Shown here: in pieces, positions 36,141-45,121 of the stretch
How the letters are laid out: the number at the start of each line of letters is the position of its first letter
How positions within the stretch are numbered: the first letter of the stretch is position 1
Assembly: GCA_947474365.1 (NCBI GenBank)
Contig: CANJIU010000003.1
Location: 62,001-126,000, forward strand
DNA: 64,000 nt
Direction of reading: 5' to 3'
Origin: Opitutia bacterium
GTDB taxonomy: Bacteria; Verrucomicrobiota; Verrucomicrobiia; Opitutales; Opitutaceae
Notes under the pieces: generated by a model
Database searches by the model: none
Told to the model about the DNA's origin: nothing
Seen by the model: the letters and a program-made list of their open reading frames with translations, nothing else
Position numbers and translations under genes: made by a program

Positions 36141-37574
36141 ATGAAATTCCCCTCCCTTGGCGGCACGAACCGTTCACTCGCGCAGCTGATTTTCGGTCTG
36201 ATTTGCGTGTCGGTCGGCACCCTAGCCTCCGCCGCGCCGGCCGCGAAGCCCAACTTCATTTTCATTCTCGCGGACGACCTCGGCTGGACGTGCCTGTCGC
36301 AGCGGATGGACGACCGCGTGCCGAATTCGCACAGCGACTTTCACGAGACGCCAGCGCTGGAGCGGCTCGCGCGCCGTGGGATGCGTTTCACGAACGGCTA
36401 CGCGCCCGACGCCCTCTGTTGCCCGACGCGGCGGAGCATCCAGTTCGGGCAGACGCCGACGCGGCAGGGTGATGAGCGGTTTCCGAAAAACTACGACCCC
36501 GTGGCGCATCCGCGCCTGACCATTCCCAAGATGCTGAAGGCGGCCAACGCGCGTTATCGCACGGCGCATTATGGAAAATGGGACCTGCGGGCGGGGATCT
36601 TTCCGGAGGACCTCGGCTACGACGAGAGCGACGGCAACACCGGCAACAACAACGGTGACGTCTCCTCGGACAAGGATTCGAAGTGGACGACCCATTACCT
36701 GAACAAGGATCCGAAGCGCATCGGAACGCTGACCGAGCGTGCGCTGAGTTTTGTCCGGCGCAATCACGCCGCCGGCACGCCGTTTTATCTGCAGCTCTCG
36801 CATTACGCCACGCACGTCGACATCCAGTCGAAGGAGGAGACGTTCGAAAAATACTCCGCCAAGCCGAAGGGGCGCATTCATTCCAACCCAGCGTGGGCGG
36901 CGATGCTGGAGGATTTGGACACGGGCATCGGGCGGTTGCTGGACGAAGTGGAAAAGCTCGGGCTCTCGGATCGCACGTATGTGATCTTCATGGCGGACAA
37001 CGGTGCGGCTGAATTCGTGCCGCCGGTGAAAAACAAGATGGATCACCCCTCGGCATTCCCGGTGCCGCCGCGCAACTTCCCGCTGAGGGGCGGAAAATGG
37101 GTGCTGTACGAGGGCGGCATTCGCGTGCCGTTTTTGGTGAGCGGCCCGGGAGTGCGAGCCGGAGGCCAGAGTGATGTGCCCGTGGCCGGCTGGGATTTGC
37201 TGCCGACGCTGGCGGACCTCGCGGGCTACGCGCAACCGCTGCCGACGGATCTGGATGGCGGAAGTTTTCGTCCGCTGTTCGCGAACGGCTCGGGTCGGGT
37301 GGCGCGGCCGCAGGAGTCATTGATCTTTCACCGCTACGCCAACGCCACTCCGCACACCGTGCTGCGGGTGGGCGACTACAAGCTGATCAAGATTTGGAAA
37401 GCGGACAAATTGGAGCTCTACAACCTGAAGGATGATTTGGGTGAGACGACCGATCTGGCGGCGAAGCTGCCGCAGAAGACGGAGGAGATGCGCGTGAAGT
37501 TGATGGAGCGTTTGAAGCAGGTCGACGCCGAGGTCCTGCACGGCTACGGTTCGGGGAAGAAAGCGGAGGACTGA
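36141..37574 (+). CDS. Secreted sulfatase with CCPTR active site
   Basis: The 477-residue product has a signal peptide (residues 1-35), then KPNFIFILADDLGWT. The formylglycine site is C-C-P-T-R with the modified residue expected at Cys93 and the second Cys at 94, as in the CCPSR of glucosamine-6-sulfatase-type enzymes. Further blocks are FYLQLSHYATHVDIQSKEETFEKY (about 214-237) and FMADNGAAEFVPPV. The gene is convergent with the LacI-type regulator (10 bases between stops). Together with the sulfatases at 1-135, 3486 and 30446 it forms a rich desulfation set. Regulation is not visible. Confidence 0.9.
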   Translation: MKFPSLGGTNRSLAQLIFGLICVSVGTLASAAPAAKPNFIFILADDLGWTCLSQRMDDRVPNSHSDFHETPALERLARRGMRFTNGYAPDALCCPTRRSIQFGQTPTRQGDERFPKNYDPVAHPRLTIPKMLKAANARYRTAHYGKWDLRAGIFPEDLGYDESDGNTGNNNGDVSSDKDSKWTTHYLNKDPKRIGTLTERALSFVRRNHAAGTPFYLQLSHYATHVDIQSKEETFEKYSAKPKGRIHSNPAWAAMLEDLDTGIGRLLDEVEKLGLSDRTYVIFMADNGAAEFVPPVKNKMDHPSAFPVPPRNFPLRGGKWVLYEGGIRVPFLVSGPGVRAGGQSDVPVAGWDLLPTLADLAGYAQPLPTDLDGGSFRPLFANGSGRVARPQESLIFHRYANATPHTVLRVGDYKLIKIWKADKLELYNLKDDLGETTDLAAKLPQKTEEMRVKLMERLKQVDAEVLHGYGSGKKAED

Positions 37575-37583
37575 GGCGAAAGC

Positions 37584-38615
37584 TCAGACGGGTGGAATCG
37601 GGTTTCTCCGCAGCGTCGGCCCATCGACCCACCGGCCTCCGACCATGATGGTGCGGGCGCCGGCGGGGAGGCCGCGCTCGTTGCGCAGGACCAAGGGGAC
37701 GAGTGTTTCCACGGCCACGACGCCCTGCAGCTCAGGCTGCAAATCGAGACCGGCGCAGGCGCGGGTGCGCTCGTTCCAGTTGAGATTCAGGTAGCCGGTG
37801 TCGGCCGGTACGCGGACGCCGGCGCGCTGGAGCCAGCTCACCGCCTTGTCGATGTGTCCGATCACGACGTCCGGCCGGTGCTCCCGATGCCACGCGAGAA
37901 AGGCGGGCGGGGTGATGACGCTGTCGACGAGGGAAGGAACCGTGCCGATGCCGCCCTGGTTCTCCTGAAAAGAGCGGAATGCCGCGGTCCATTTGTGGAT
38001 GATGCGTTCGTCGCGAAAGCGTTCGATGAAGAAACCGACGTGGCGGTAGCCGAGGGTGCGCAGCCGGAAAAGGGCGTCGGTGAGGGTCAGGTGATGATCG
38101 AGCACGACCGTGTGTTGGACTAGCGGGGTGGAGCCGTAGTCGATTTCCACCGAGGCGAAATTGTGCCAGGGGAAGCCGGACGCGGCATCGGTCGGCCGCG
38201 AGAAGAGAAAAATCACGCCCTGCACGCCGCGGGCGTGGAGGACCCGGCCGAGGTCCGCCGCGGATGCCTCGCCGGGGCCAAGGCGAAACACGCCGAGTTG
38301 GAAGCCGAGCTCGCGGGCCCGGGCCGCCGCAGCGCGGAGGATGCGCTGTTGGACGGGGCGGAGGCGCGGTTGTTCGGGTGAGGGCACGTGGACGGCGGCG
38401 AGATTGCCGACGAACCTCGCGGTGCGTTCCGAACGCACGTGGGTCATGAGCGCGCCGACGAGCTGGTTCCGCTGATAGCCGATTTGGCGTGCCTTCTTCT
38501 GCACCTGCGCCCGGGTGTCGGCGTGCACGCTCGGATGGCCGGAGAGAGCGCGGGAGGCGGTGGCGAGACCCACGTCGCAGAGCCGGGCGAGATGGCGGAG
38601 AGTGGTCTTGGGCAT
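37584..38615 (-). CDS. LacI/GalR-family transcriptional regulator
   Basis: The 343-residue product has the N-terminal LacI helix-turn-helix (TLRHLARLCDVGLATASRALSG, about 4-26) and hinge helix region (TRAQVQKKARQIGYQRN), followed by a periplasmic-binding-like sensor (HARGVQGVIFLFSRPTD; HVGFFIERFRDERI). LacI regulators respond to sugars or sugar acids and usually repress. The start is ATG at 38615, directly preceded by a 17-bp palindrome (38619-38635) that looks like the operator. The gene is divergent from the receptor at 38725, so repression of both is likely. It may also control the acid-sugar genes further downstream. The frame is open to 38786, but the HTH begins at the chosen start. Confidence 0.92.
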   Translation of the reverse strand: MPKTTLRHLARLCDVGLATASRALSGHPSVHADTRAQVQKKARQIGYQRNQLVGALMTHVRSERTARFVGNLAAVHVPSPEQPRLRPVQQRILRAAAARARELGFQLGVFRLGPGEASAADLGRVLHARGVQGVIFLFSRPTDAASGFPWHNFASVEIDYGSTPLVQHTVVLDHHLTLTDALFRLRTLGYRHVGFFIERFRDERIIHKWTAAFRSFQENQGGIGTVPSLVDSVITPPAFLAWHREHRPDVVIGHIDKAVSWLQRAGVRVPADTGYLNLNWNERTRACAGLDLQPELQGVVAVETLVPLVLRNERGLPAGARTIMVGGRWVDGPTLRRNPIPPV

Positions 38616-38618
38616 AGG

Positions 38619-38635
38619 AATGGAACGCTTCCATT
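38619..38635. promoter_or_regulatory. Palindromic operator, likely for the LacI-type regulator
   Basis: AATGGAA-CGC-TTCCATT is a perfect 7-bp inverted repeat around a CGC centre. Its position 4 bases from the regulator start codon and 90 bases before the receptor start fits autoregulation plus repression of the divergent receptor. The symmetry and the central CG are typical of LacI-family operators. Binding is inferred from location only. Confidence 0.75.
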
Positions 38636-38724
38636 TTTGGGAACATGACTTCACGGGCACAAGCTGTTTGCCTCGGTTGTCCGTGCGGCTCCACCGGGGT
38701 TGCGCGGATGATCTGACCTCCACC

Positions 38725-41700
38725 ATGAAAAATCCCCGTTTCCCGCTCCGCTCCGCCCTGTTCCTCCTTGGCGCCGCCGCTTCCACCCCGGCGCAGACCT
38801 TGCCTCCGGCCGCGGGCGTGCGACCGGCCGCCGAGGCGAAGGACGAGACCGTGCTGCTCTCGCCGTTTCAAGTCGTGGCGGAAGACCGCGGCTACCAGGC
38901 GTTCAACACCCTCTCGGGCACCCGGCTCAACACCAAGCTCGAGGACCTCGGCTCGTCCATCACGGTGGTGACCAAGCAGCAGCTGATCGACACGGCGGCG
39001 ATCGACATCAACGACGTCTTCCTCTACGAGGCGAACACGGAGGGCAGCGGCAATTTCACGCAGCTCAACACCAACCGCACCGGCGGCGTGCAGGACAACG
39101 TCTCGGCTGATCCGCAGACCGCGAACCGCATCCGGGGCATCGGCGGCGCCGGCGCTTCCGGCACGGGTGTGAACACCAATTCCACCTTCGGTGCCAACAC
39201 CTCGATCGGGAATTTCGCCAGCAACGCCAAGATTCCGCTCGACCTCTACAACATCGATTCGGTCGAAATCAACCGCGGGCCCAACTCCAACATCTTCGGC
39301 ATCGGCAATAGCGCCGGGTCCGTCAATCTCGTCCCCACCCAGGCCAATCCGACCCGGGCAATCTCGGGGTTCACGTTTCGCCTGGACAACTTCGGCGGCC
39401 GCCGCGAGAGCCTCGATCTCAACCGTCCGCTGATCGCGAGCAAACTCGCGCTGCGGATCGCGGCCGTGGACGACACCAAGGGCTTCACCCGCAAGCCCTC
39501 CACGGAACGCATCCGGCGCGGCCAGATCTCGTTTCTCGCCCGCCCGTTTCCCAACACCACGATCACCGGCAGCGCCGAGCGCTACACCGACTTCGCCCGG
39601 CGCCCCAATTATCTGACGCCGCGCGACGCGATTTCGGAATGGGTCTCCTCCGGAAAACCCTCGTGGGATCCGACCACGCAGATCGTCACGCGCAACGGCG
39701 TGCGTTCCGGTCCGTTTCCCGTCGCGCAGGACGCCAATCTGCCCGCCGGCCTCATGACCGCCGCGACCAACTTGTCCGGCCGCCTCTCCGCGTGGATCGA
39801 AAACAGCGACGTGAAATTTTTCACCCAAAACCAGCTCGGCAATCCGATCACGACCGGCACGCCCACGCCCTACACGGCCAACAGCGCCGTGCGTTACCTG
39901 GAGAGCGGCACGTTTCTGATTCGCAACAAGGGCGGGCTCTTCCCGCTCTACATCGCGCCGGCGATCAAGGACAAATCGATCTACGACTGGTCTTCGATCA
40001 ACTCGTCCGCCGCCAACCACACCATCGACTCCGCCAACACCTACCGTCTCGAAGTGGAACACTATTTCCTGCGGACGCCCCAGCATGTGCTGGCCGCCCG
40101 CGCCGGCTGGTTCCGGCAGGAGTTTTCCCGCACGCAGTATCAGTTTATCGATAACACCGACTCCGTCCTCTACGTCGACGTGAACGAGAAGCTCCTCGAC
40201 GGCCGGCCCAATCCGTATTTCCAGCGGCCTTATATCCAGGCCGTCACCCCGCTGCGCGGCATCACGCCGGAAATTGGCGACACGCAGAACGCCGACCTCG
40301 CCTATCAGTTCGTGCCGAAAAACGCGCCCGGGTGGCTCGCGTGGATCGGCCAGCAGCGCCTCGGACTCCACGGCGAAACCCGCCGCAGCGACACCACCAG
40401 TTTCCGCGACGCCGAGACGGTCTTCAGCATGACAGGGTGGGCCGCCGCGAACAACCAGGGTGTCGGTGTCGGCCGCGCGGCGGTGCAACGGTATTACGTC
40501 GGCGACACGCAGGGGACGAACATCGACTACGGTCCGTCACCCATCCGCGACATCACGGGGCCGCGCACGCTCACGTGGTTCAACAACCTCACCGGCCAGT
40601 GGGTCAACGAAGCCACCACCATCGCCGATCTGCCGATCACGGGCACCAACAGCACGCGCGTGGAAGTGCGCACGCTCAGTGCCACGCTGCAGAGCTTCTT
40701 CCTCAACGACCGCGTCGTCGTCACCTCGGGCCTTCGCCGCGATCGCCAGCGCACCCGCCAGTCAAACGGCAACGCGTTCGACCCCGCGCGCGGCGTCATC
40801 ACCAACGACGGACTGAAAATCTGGAATCCATGGGTTGACCAAAGCGGTGACACCAAGACCTACGGCGCGGTGGTCAAGCCCCTGCGCTGGCTGAACGTGT
40901 TCTACAACCACTCCGACAGTTTTGCCCCGGCACCGTCGTTGCAGACGCTCTTCGGCGATCCGCTGCCCAATCCCAAGGGCACGGGCAAGGACTACGGCGT
41001 CAGTTTCACCGCGCTCGACAACAAGCTCAGCGTGAAAATCAACCGCTATCAGGCGAATGACCTCAACTCCCGCGGCAATGAGGCCGGCACGATCGGTCAG
41101 CGCACGCTGCGTCTCGAAGGGCGCGTGAACAACGGCACCAACTTCGGTTTCGCGCTCCGGCCGTGGGCGGAGAATCTCGCGCGGAGCCGCTTTGCGAGGC
41201 AGGGCATCACGCCCAGCGCCGCCCAGGTGCTCACCGCCACCGCCGGGATCATGGGGATGCCCGAGTCGTGGCTCGCCCGCCTCGGCGACAACATCACCGG
41301 CCTCAGCACGGACGGACTCACGGACGTCACGTCGCGCGGCTATGAAGTCGAGGTCACGTACAATCCGACGCGCAACTGGCGGATCAAGTTCAACGTCGCC
41401 CAGCAGCAGGCGATCGATGCGAACATCGCGCCCGATGAACAGAATTATTGGACCGCGCGTCTGCCCGTGTGGACGACGCTCAAGGATGACAACGGCCAAC
41501 TCTGGTGGACTTCCATCGCCACGACGAACCTGTCCGGCACCGTGAACAACGCGAAGGACTACTACCTCACGCAATTGCTCGCGCCGTACGCGCTGGCGGT
41601 CGCCAACCAGGGCAAGCCGCGCAGCCAGGTGCGCGAGTGGCGTTGGAACGCGCTCACAAACTACACGTTTTCCGAGGGAAAGCTGAAAGGGTTCGGTGTC

Positions 41701-42015
41701 GGCGGCGCCGTGCGCTGGCAGGACAAGGCTGCGATCGGATTCCTGGGCGCAGCGCCGGAGACGGACGGCGTCGTCCGCTCGCTCGATGCCAACAAGCCGG
41801 TGTTTGACCGGGCGCGCTTTGCCGTGGATCTCTCGGCGAGCTACGGTTTCCACCTTTTCAAGGACCGTGTCCGCGCCAGGGTGCAGCTCAATGTCCGCGA
41901 CGTGCTGGAAAACGGCCGCCTGCAGAAGGTCGCCGTCAATCCCGATGGCTCCACCTACGCCTACCGCATCATCGATCCGCGGCAGTTCATCCTCAGCACT
42001 TCGTTCGATCTCTGA
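38725..42015 (+). CDS. TonB-dependent receptor, LSPF type, LacI-linked
   Basis: The 1096-residue product has a signal peptide (MKNPRFPLRSALFLLGAAAST), then DETVLLSPFQVVAEDRGYQA and the plug (about 60-215: SITVVTKQQLIDT, VEINRGPNSNIFGIGNSAG). It ends in ILSTSFDL. It is a clear paralogue of the receptor at 20692, with the same domain order and long stretches of similarity. The ATG at 38725 is set by the signal peptide. The LacI operator lies 90 bases upstream of the start, so uptake by this receptor is likely induced by the ligand of that regulator. The ligand is probably an oligosaccharide or acid sugar processed by the downstream enzymes. Confidence 0.9.
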   Translation: MKNPRFPLRSALFLLGAAASTPAQTLPPAAGVRPAAEAKDETVLLSPFQVVAEDRGYQAFNTLSGTRLNTKLEDLGSSITVVTKQQLIDTAAIDINDVFLYEANTEGSGNFTQLNTNRTGGVQDNVSADPQTANRIRGIGGAGASGTGVNTNSTFGANTSIGNFASNAKIPLDLYNIDSVEINRGPNSNIFGIGNSAGSVNLVPTQANPTRAISGFTFRLDNFGGRRESLDLNRPLIASKLALRIAAVDDTKGFTRKPSTERIRRGQISFLARPFPNTTITGSAERYTDFARRPNYLTPRDAISEWVSSGKPSWDPTTQIVTRNGVRSGPFPVAQDANLPAGLMTAATNLSGRLSAWIENSDVKFFTQNQLGNPITTGTPTPYTANSAVRYLESGTFLIRNKGGLFPLYIAPAIKDKSIYDWSSINSSAANHTIDSANTYRLEVEHYFLRTPQHVLAARAGWFRQEFSRTQYQFIDNTDSVLYVDVNEKLLDGRPNPYFQRPYIQAVTPLRGITPEIGDTQNADLAYQFVPKNAPGWLAWIGQQRLGLHGETRRSDTTSFRDAETVFSMTGWAAANNQGVGVGRAAVQRYYVGDTQGTNIDYGPSPIRDITGPRTLTWFNNLTGQWVNEATTIADLPITGTNSTRVEVRTLSATLQSFFLNDRVVVTSGLRRDRQRTRQSNGNAFDPARGVITNDGLKIWNPWVDQSGDTKTYGAVVKPLRWLNVFYNHSDSFAPAPSLQTLFGDPLPNPKGTGKDYGVSFTALDNKLSVKINRYQANDLNSRGNEAGTIGQRTLRLEGRVNNGTNFGFALRPWAENLARSRFARQGITPSAAQVLTATAGIMGMPESWLARLGDNITGLSTDGLTDVTSRGYEVEVTYNPTRNWRIKFNVAQQQAIDANIAPDEQNYWTARLPVWTTLKDDNGQLWWTSIATTNLSGTVNNAKDYYLTQLLAPYALAVANQGKPRSQVREWRWNALTNYTFSEGKLKGFGVGGAVRWQDKAAIGFLGAAPETDGVVRSLDANKPVFDRARFAVDLSASYGFHLFKDRVRARVQLNVRDVLENGRLQKVAVNPDGSTYAYRIIDPRQFILSTSFDL

Positions 42016-42083
42016 GCCATCCGCTGCGACGGAGGCGTTTGCCGCTTGGCCCTTCGGCGCATCCTCCCCATGGACGGTCACCC

Positions 42084-42153
42084 GTGGCCGCGAGCGCCAG
42101 CGAGTGGAGGCTCGTCGCGTTTTCCCGGTCCACTCGCTGGCGCTCGCAGCCAC
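42084..42153. repeat. 25-bp near-perfect inverted repeat (REP-like)
   Basis: Arms at 42084-42108 and 42129-42153 (GTGGCYGCGAGCGCCAGCGAG core) match in 24 of 25 positions around a 20-base loop. It lies after the receptor stop and before the beta-helix gene. It resembles REP-type repeats found between genes in verrucomicrobial and planctomycete genomes (from memory). It may stop transcription or stabilise the mRNA 3' end; no T-run is present. Confidence 0.8.
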
Positions 42154-42271
42154 GAGTCGGTGGAGTGCTGACGATATTCCTACCGGCATTCGACCGATAC
42201 GCCGCCTGACTTCGCGACGCTGATTGAAAAAGTTTGAGTCTTTCGATGGCCAACGCAGCGTTCGCGGGATC

Positions 42272-44044
42272 ATGGAATCCCCCCGTGCGGCCGCGGTCAT
42301 CCCGCCGGCCCAACGAAAATCCGCGGTTGTGCTGGTCCCGCCGTGCCTCGTGCGTGCCGTCGTCTTCGCCGCGGGCGTGGTGAAGCATGCAAGGGTCGGT
42401 GCGCTTGGGTTGGTGCTCACGGGCGTCTCTCTGGCCGCGGTGGCTCCCGACGTCGGACCTCGTTCCCGGTCGGTCGATCTATCCGCCTACGCCGATGTCC
42501 GCTATGTGGATGCCGTCCATGGCGACAATGTCACGGGTGACGGCTCCCGCGAAAAACCCTGGGCGTCACTGCTGCACGCGCTCGAGCGCATCGGCACCCC
42601 GGCAGCGGGCCGGCGCGCCGCGCTGCTGGTGGCGGCGGGTCGATATTCGCCGCCGACGTTCGCGCTCAAGCCGCGGGTCGACCTCTTCGGGGGCTTCGCC
42701 TCGTTCGCCGGGGCCGCGATGGCGCGCGACGTCTCTACGCACGCCACGGTGCTCGACGGCGGCGAGGTGCAGCGGATCGCGCTCGGCGCGGACGACGTAC
42801 GTGTCGACGGGTTTCACTTCGTGCGCGGGCGGGTGCGCGGCAAGGGTGCGGCGTTGTATTGCGACGGCGTGTCGCCAACGATCACGAACTGTGTCTTCCG
42901 ACAGAACCGCACGCAGAGTCCGCAGCCGTGGGCGCCTGCGCAGCTGCACGAGACCGCACACGATGGCGGCGCGGTCTTTGTCACGAACGGCGCCGCGCCG
43001 CGGATCGAGCACTGTCTCTTCTACGACAACACCACGGAATGCGGCCGGGGCGCCGCACTTGCCGCTGACCGTCGGGCGGCACCGCGGATCATTGCCTGTG
43101 TCTTTGCCAACAACCGCAGCGGGCTCGACGATCCCCTGCGCAGCAGCGACGGCGGGGCAATTTCGTTTTTCGATCGATCTGCTGGCGAGGTGAGCGGCTG
43201 CGTGATTTCCGCCAACGTGTCGCTCACGCGCAACGATGCGGGCGGGATTTTTCTCGCGCTCTGGTCCGCGCCGCGGATTGCCGACAATGTCTTCGCGGCC
43301 AACGATGGCGGGGACGACGCGGGCGCCCTCTTCATCGGCGGTCAGGAGCATCGCTACGGCGTGCCGCTCGATCCGTATCCCCCGGCGGGGGCGTTTCACG
43401 TGCTCGTCGAGCGCAATGTCTTTGTCGGCAATACCAACTCCGCGAAGAATTCCGGCGCGATGCGCGTGACGATGGAGTCGCGTGCGACGTTTCGGGACAA
43501 CGTGATCACGGAAAACCAGGGCGGGTTTTATCTCCAACGCTCCGAGATTACCGCCGAACGCAACACGGTGTGGCAGGACTGGCGTTTCGTGGAGGACAAG
43601 CCTTCGCTCGGGCCGAGCCGGCTCGTGGGCAATATCCTCCGGGGGCCGTTGGACGGCCGGGTTGAGGCGCGCGCGACGCTCGTCCGCAACATGTCGGAAC
43701 CAGCGGCCGGCGGAAGTGACTCGATTGCAGTGGCCGACGTTTTCGAAAACGACGGCGTCGAGGGAAAGATCGCCGGCGTGCGTTTTGACGCCGTGACGTC
43801 GACGACCGTGATCACCGTGAGTGCGGACCTTCCGGCAGCAAGCCTGGCGGGACGGCCCGTTGGCCTGGGCAAGGGCAAAAACCCGCAGTGGCGGGTGATC
43901 CAGCGGGCCAGCGCCCGGGAGATCGTGGTGTGGGGCCGGCTGGAGGCGGAGACCAAGGCCGCCACGGATTTCACGGTGCTGCGGACTTTTTCCCTGAAAC
44001 CGGATGCGCCGGCCGGTATCGGCGCACGGGTGAGTGCCAAGTAA
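42272..44044 (+). CDS. Exported right-handed beta-helix protein (pectate-lyase-like fold)
   Basis: The 590-residue product has a hydrophobic N-terminal region (about 20-60) and then a YVDAVHGDNVTGDGSREKPW motif, the usual opening of DUF1565/parallel-beta-helix proteins. A long series of short repeats follows, each with Asn/Gly turns: NCVFRQNRT, HCLFYDNTT, ACVFANNRS, GCVISANVS, NVFAANDGG, NVFVGNTNS, NVITENQGG. Such helices are common in polysaccharide lyases and hydrolases acting on pectin-like or acidic glycans, but no catalytic cluster could be assigned. The ATG at 42272 is used; a TTG at 42224 is possible. The gene ends one base before the aldolase gene at 44046. Confidence 0.75.
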   Translation: MESPRAAAVIPPAQRKSAVVLVPPCLVRAVVFAAGVVKHARVGALGLVLTGVSLAAVAPDVGPRSRSVDLSAYADVRYVDAVHGDNVTGDGSREKPWASLLHALERIGTPAAGRRAALLVAAGRYSPPTFALKPRVDLFGGFASFAGAAMARDVSTHATVLDGGEVQRIALGADDVRVDGFHFVRGRVRGKGAALYCDGVSPTITNCVFRQNRTQSPQPWAPAQLHETAHDGGAVFVTNGAAPRIEHCLFYDNTTECGRGAALAADRRAAPRIIACVFANNRSGLDDPLRSSDGGAISFFDRSAGEVSGCVISANVSLTRNDAGGIFLALWSAPRIADNVFAANDGGDDAGALFIGGQEHRYGVPLDPYPPAGAFHVLVERNVFVGNTNSAKNSGAMRVTMESRATFRDNVITENQGGFYLQRSEITAERNTVWQDWRFVEDKPSLGPSRLVGNILRGPLDGRVEARATLVRNMSEPAAGGSDSIAVADVFENDGVEGKIAGVRFDAVTSTTVITVSADLPAASLAGRPVGLGKGKNPQWRVIQRASAREIVVWGRLEAETKAATDFTVLRTFSLKPDAPAGIGARVSAK

Positions 44045-44045
44045 T

Positions 44046-45038
44046 ATGAACGTAATTTCAAATTCTCCGTGGGGGGCGACGCGTCGCGTCCACCAAATCG
44101 CCATCGTGGTTTTGCTGGGCGTCGCTTCACTTTTCGCGGCCGACCCCACGCCGAAGCGCGTCAACAAGGCCATCGAACTCCTGCAGGCGGGTCAGCCCGT
44201 TTATTATGACTACGGTCGCGGCGGCGCGGAGGAGGGGAGGGCGGCGGCGAAAACGTGGGCGGATATTTTGATGTACGACATGGAGGGAGCAGCGATGGAT
44301 TTCACGTTGCTCCGTGCCTTCATGAAGGCGCTTGCCGACGCGGGCCCGACGGCGAGCGGCCACCGCACCCCGGCGGTCATCGTTACCTTGCCGCTCTATG
44401 GACTCGATGCCGATGTCGTGCGCACGAACCACTGGATGATTCAGCAGGCGCTGGCCTGCGGCATTCACGGCCTGCACATCTGTCACGCGCGCAACCCCGC
44501 GGCGGTCGCGATGTTCATCCGCGCGGCGCGTTACGAGATTCACAAGCAAGGCGTCGGCCAGGGGCTCGAGGAGGGCCTGCGGATGTTCGGCACCCACGAA
44601 TTTGCCTCTGGTATCTGGGGCGTGACGGGGAAGGACTATTACGGAATTGCTGATGTCTGGCCGCTCAACCCCAAGGGTGAGCTGATCATCGGAGTGAAGA
44701 TCGAGGATCACGTGGGTCTGCCGAACACGGAGCAGATCGTACGGGTGCCGGGCTTGATTTTCGCGGAGTGGGGGCCTCGCGACACGAGTTATTCGAACGG
44801 GTTCATGGATGTCGCTTTCGACTACGGGCGGAAGCCGGGCGTGGTGGAGCCGGCGCCGTTGAAAGCCGCGGCGGACCGCGTGATCGCGGCAGGCAAGGCG
44901 GCGAAGGTCTTCATTCTCGACAACGCACGTCCCGAGTCGATCGTACCGCAACTCGACGCCGGAATCATGATCATCGCCGGCGGCATCAAGGAAGTTGCGG
45001 AGATTGGCCGAAAGCACACTAAGCGCACGATGCCATGA
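44046..45038 (+). CDS. Exported HpcH/HpaI-family aldolase
   Basis: The 330-residue product has the HpcH/HpaI fold. YDYGRGGAEEG and DILMYDMEGAAMD are early, followed by IIGVKIEDHVG (metal-ligand Glu about 220) and AEWGPRDTSYS, the counterpart of the family motif IGPNDLS (Asp about 246). The enzymes cleave or form 2-keto acids by retro-aldol reaction with a divalent metal. Unusually the protein starts with an apparent signal or anchor (WGATRRVHQIAIVVLLGVASLFAA, about 9-32), so it may act outside the cytoplasm. The gene begins one base after the beta-helix stop and belongs to the acid-sugar locus. Substrate unknown. Confidence 0.85.
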   Translation: MNVISNSPWGATRRVHQIAIVVLLGVASLFAADPTPKRVNKAIELLQAGQPVYYDYGRGGAEEGRAAAKTWADILMYDMEGAAMDFTLLRAFMKALADAGPTASGHRTPAVIVTLPLYGLDADVVRTNHWMIQQALACGIHGLHICHARNPAAVAMFIRAARYEIHKQGVGQGLEEGLRMFGTHEFASGIWGVTGKDYYGIADVWPLNPKGELIIGVKIEDHVGLPNTEQIVRVPGLIFAEWGPRDTSYSNGFMDVAFDYGRKPGVVEPAPLKAAADRVIAAGKAAKVFILDNARPESIVPQLDAGIMIIAGGIKEVAEIGRKHTKRTMP

Positions 45039-45121
45039 CGGGCGCGGGGAGCAGGACGGGATACGGCGGTGGCCGAACCACTCTTGCCGCCGTTCGATGA
45101 CCTCGTTGGCCTGTTGAATTC

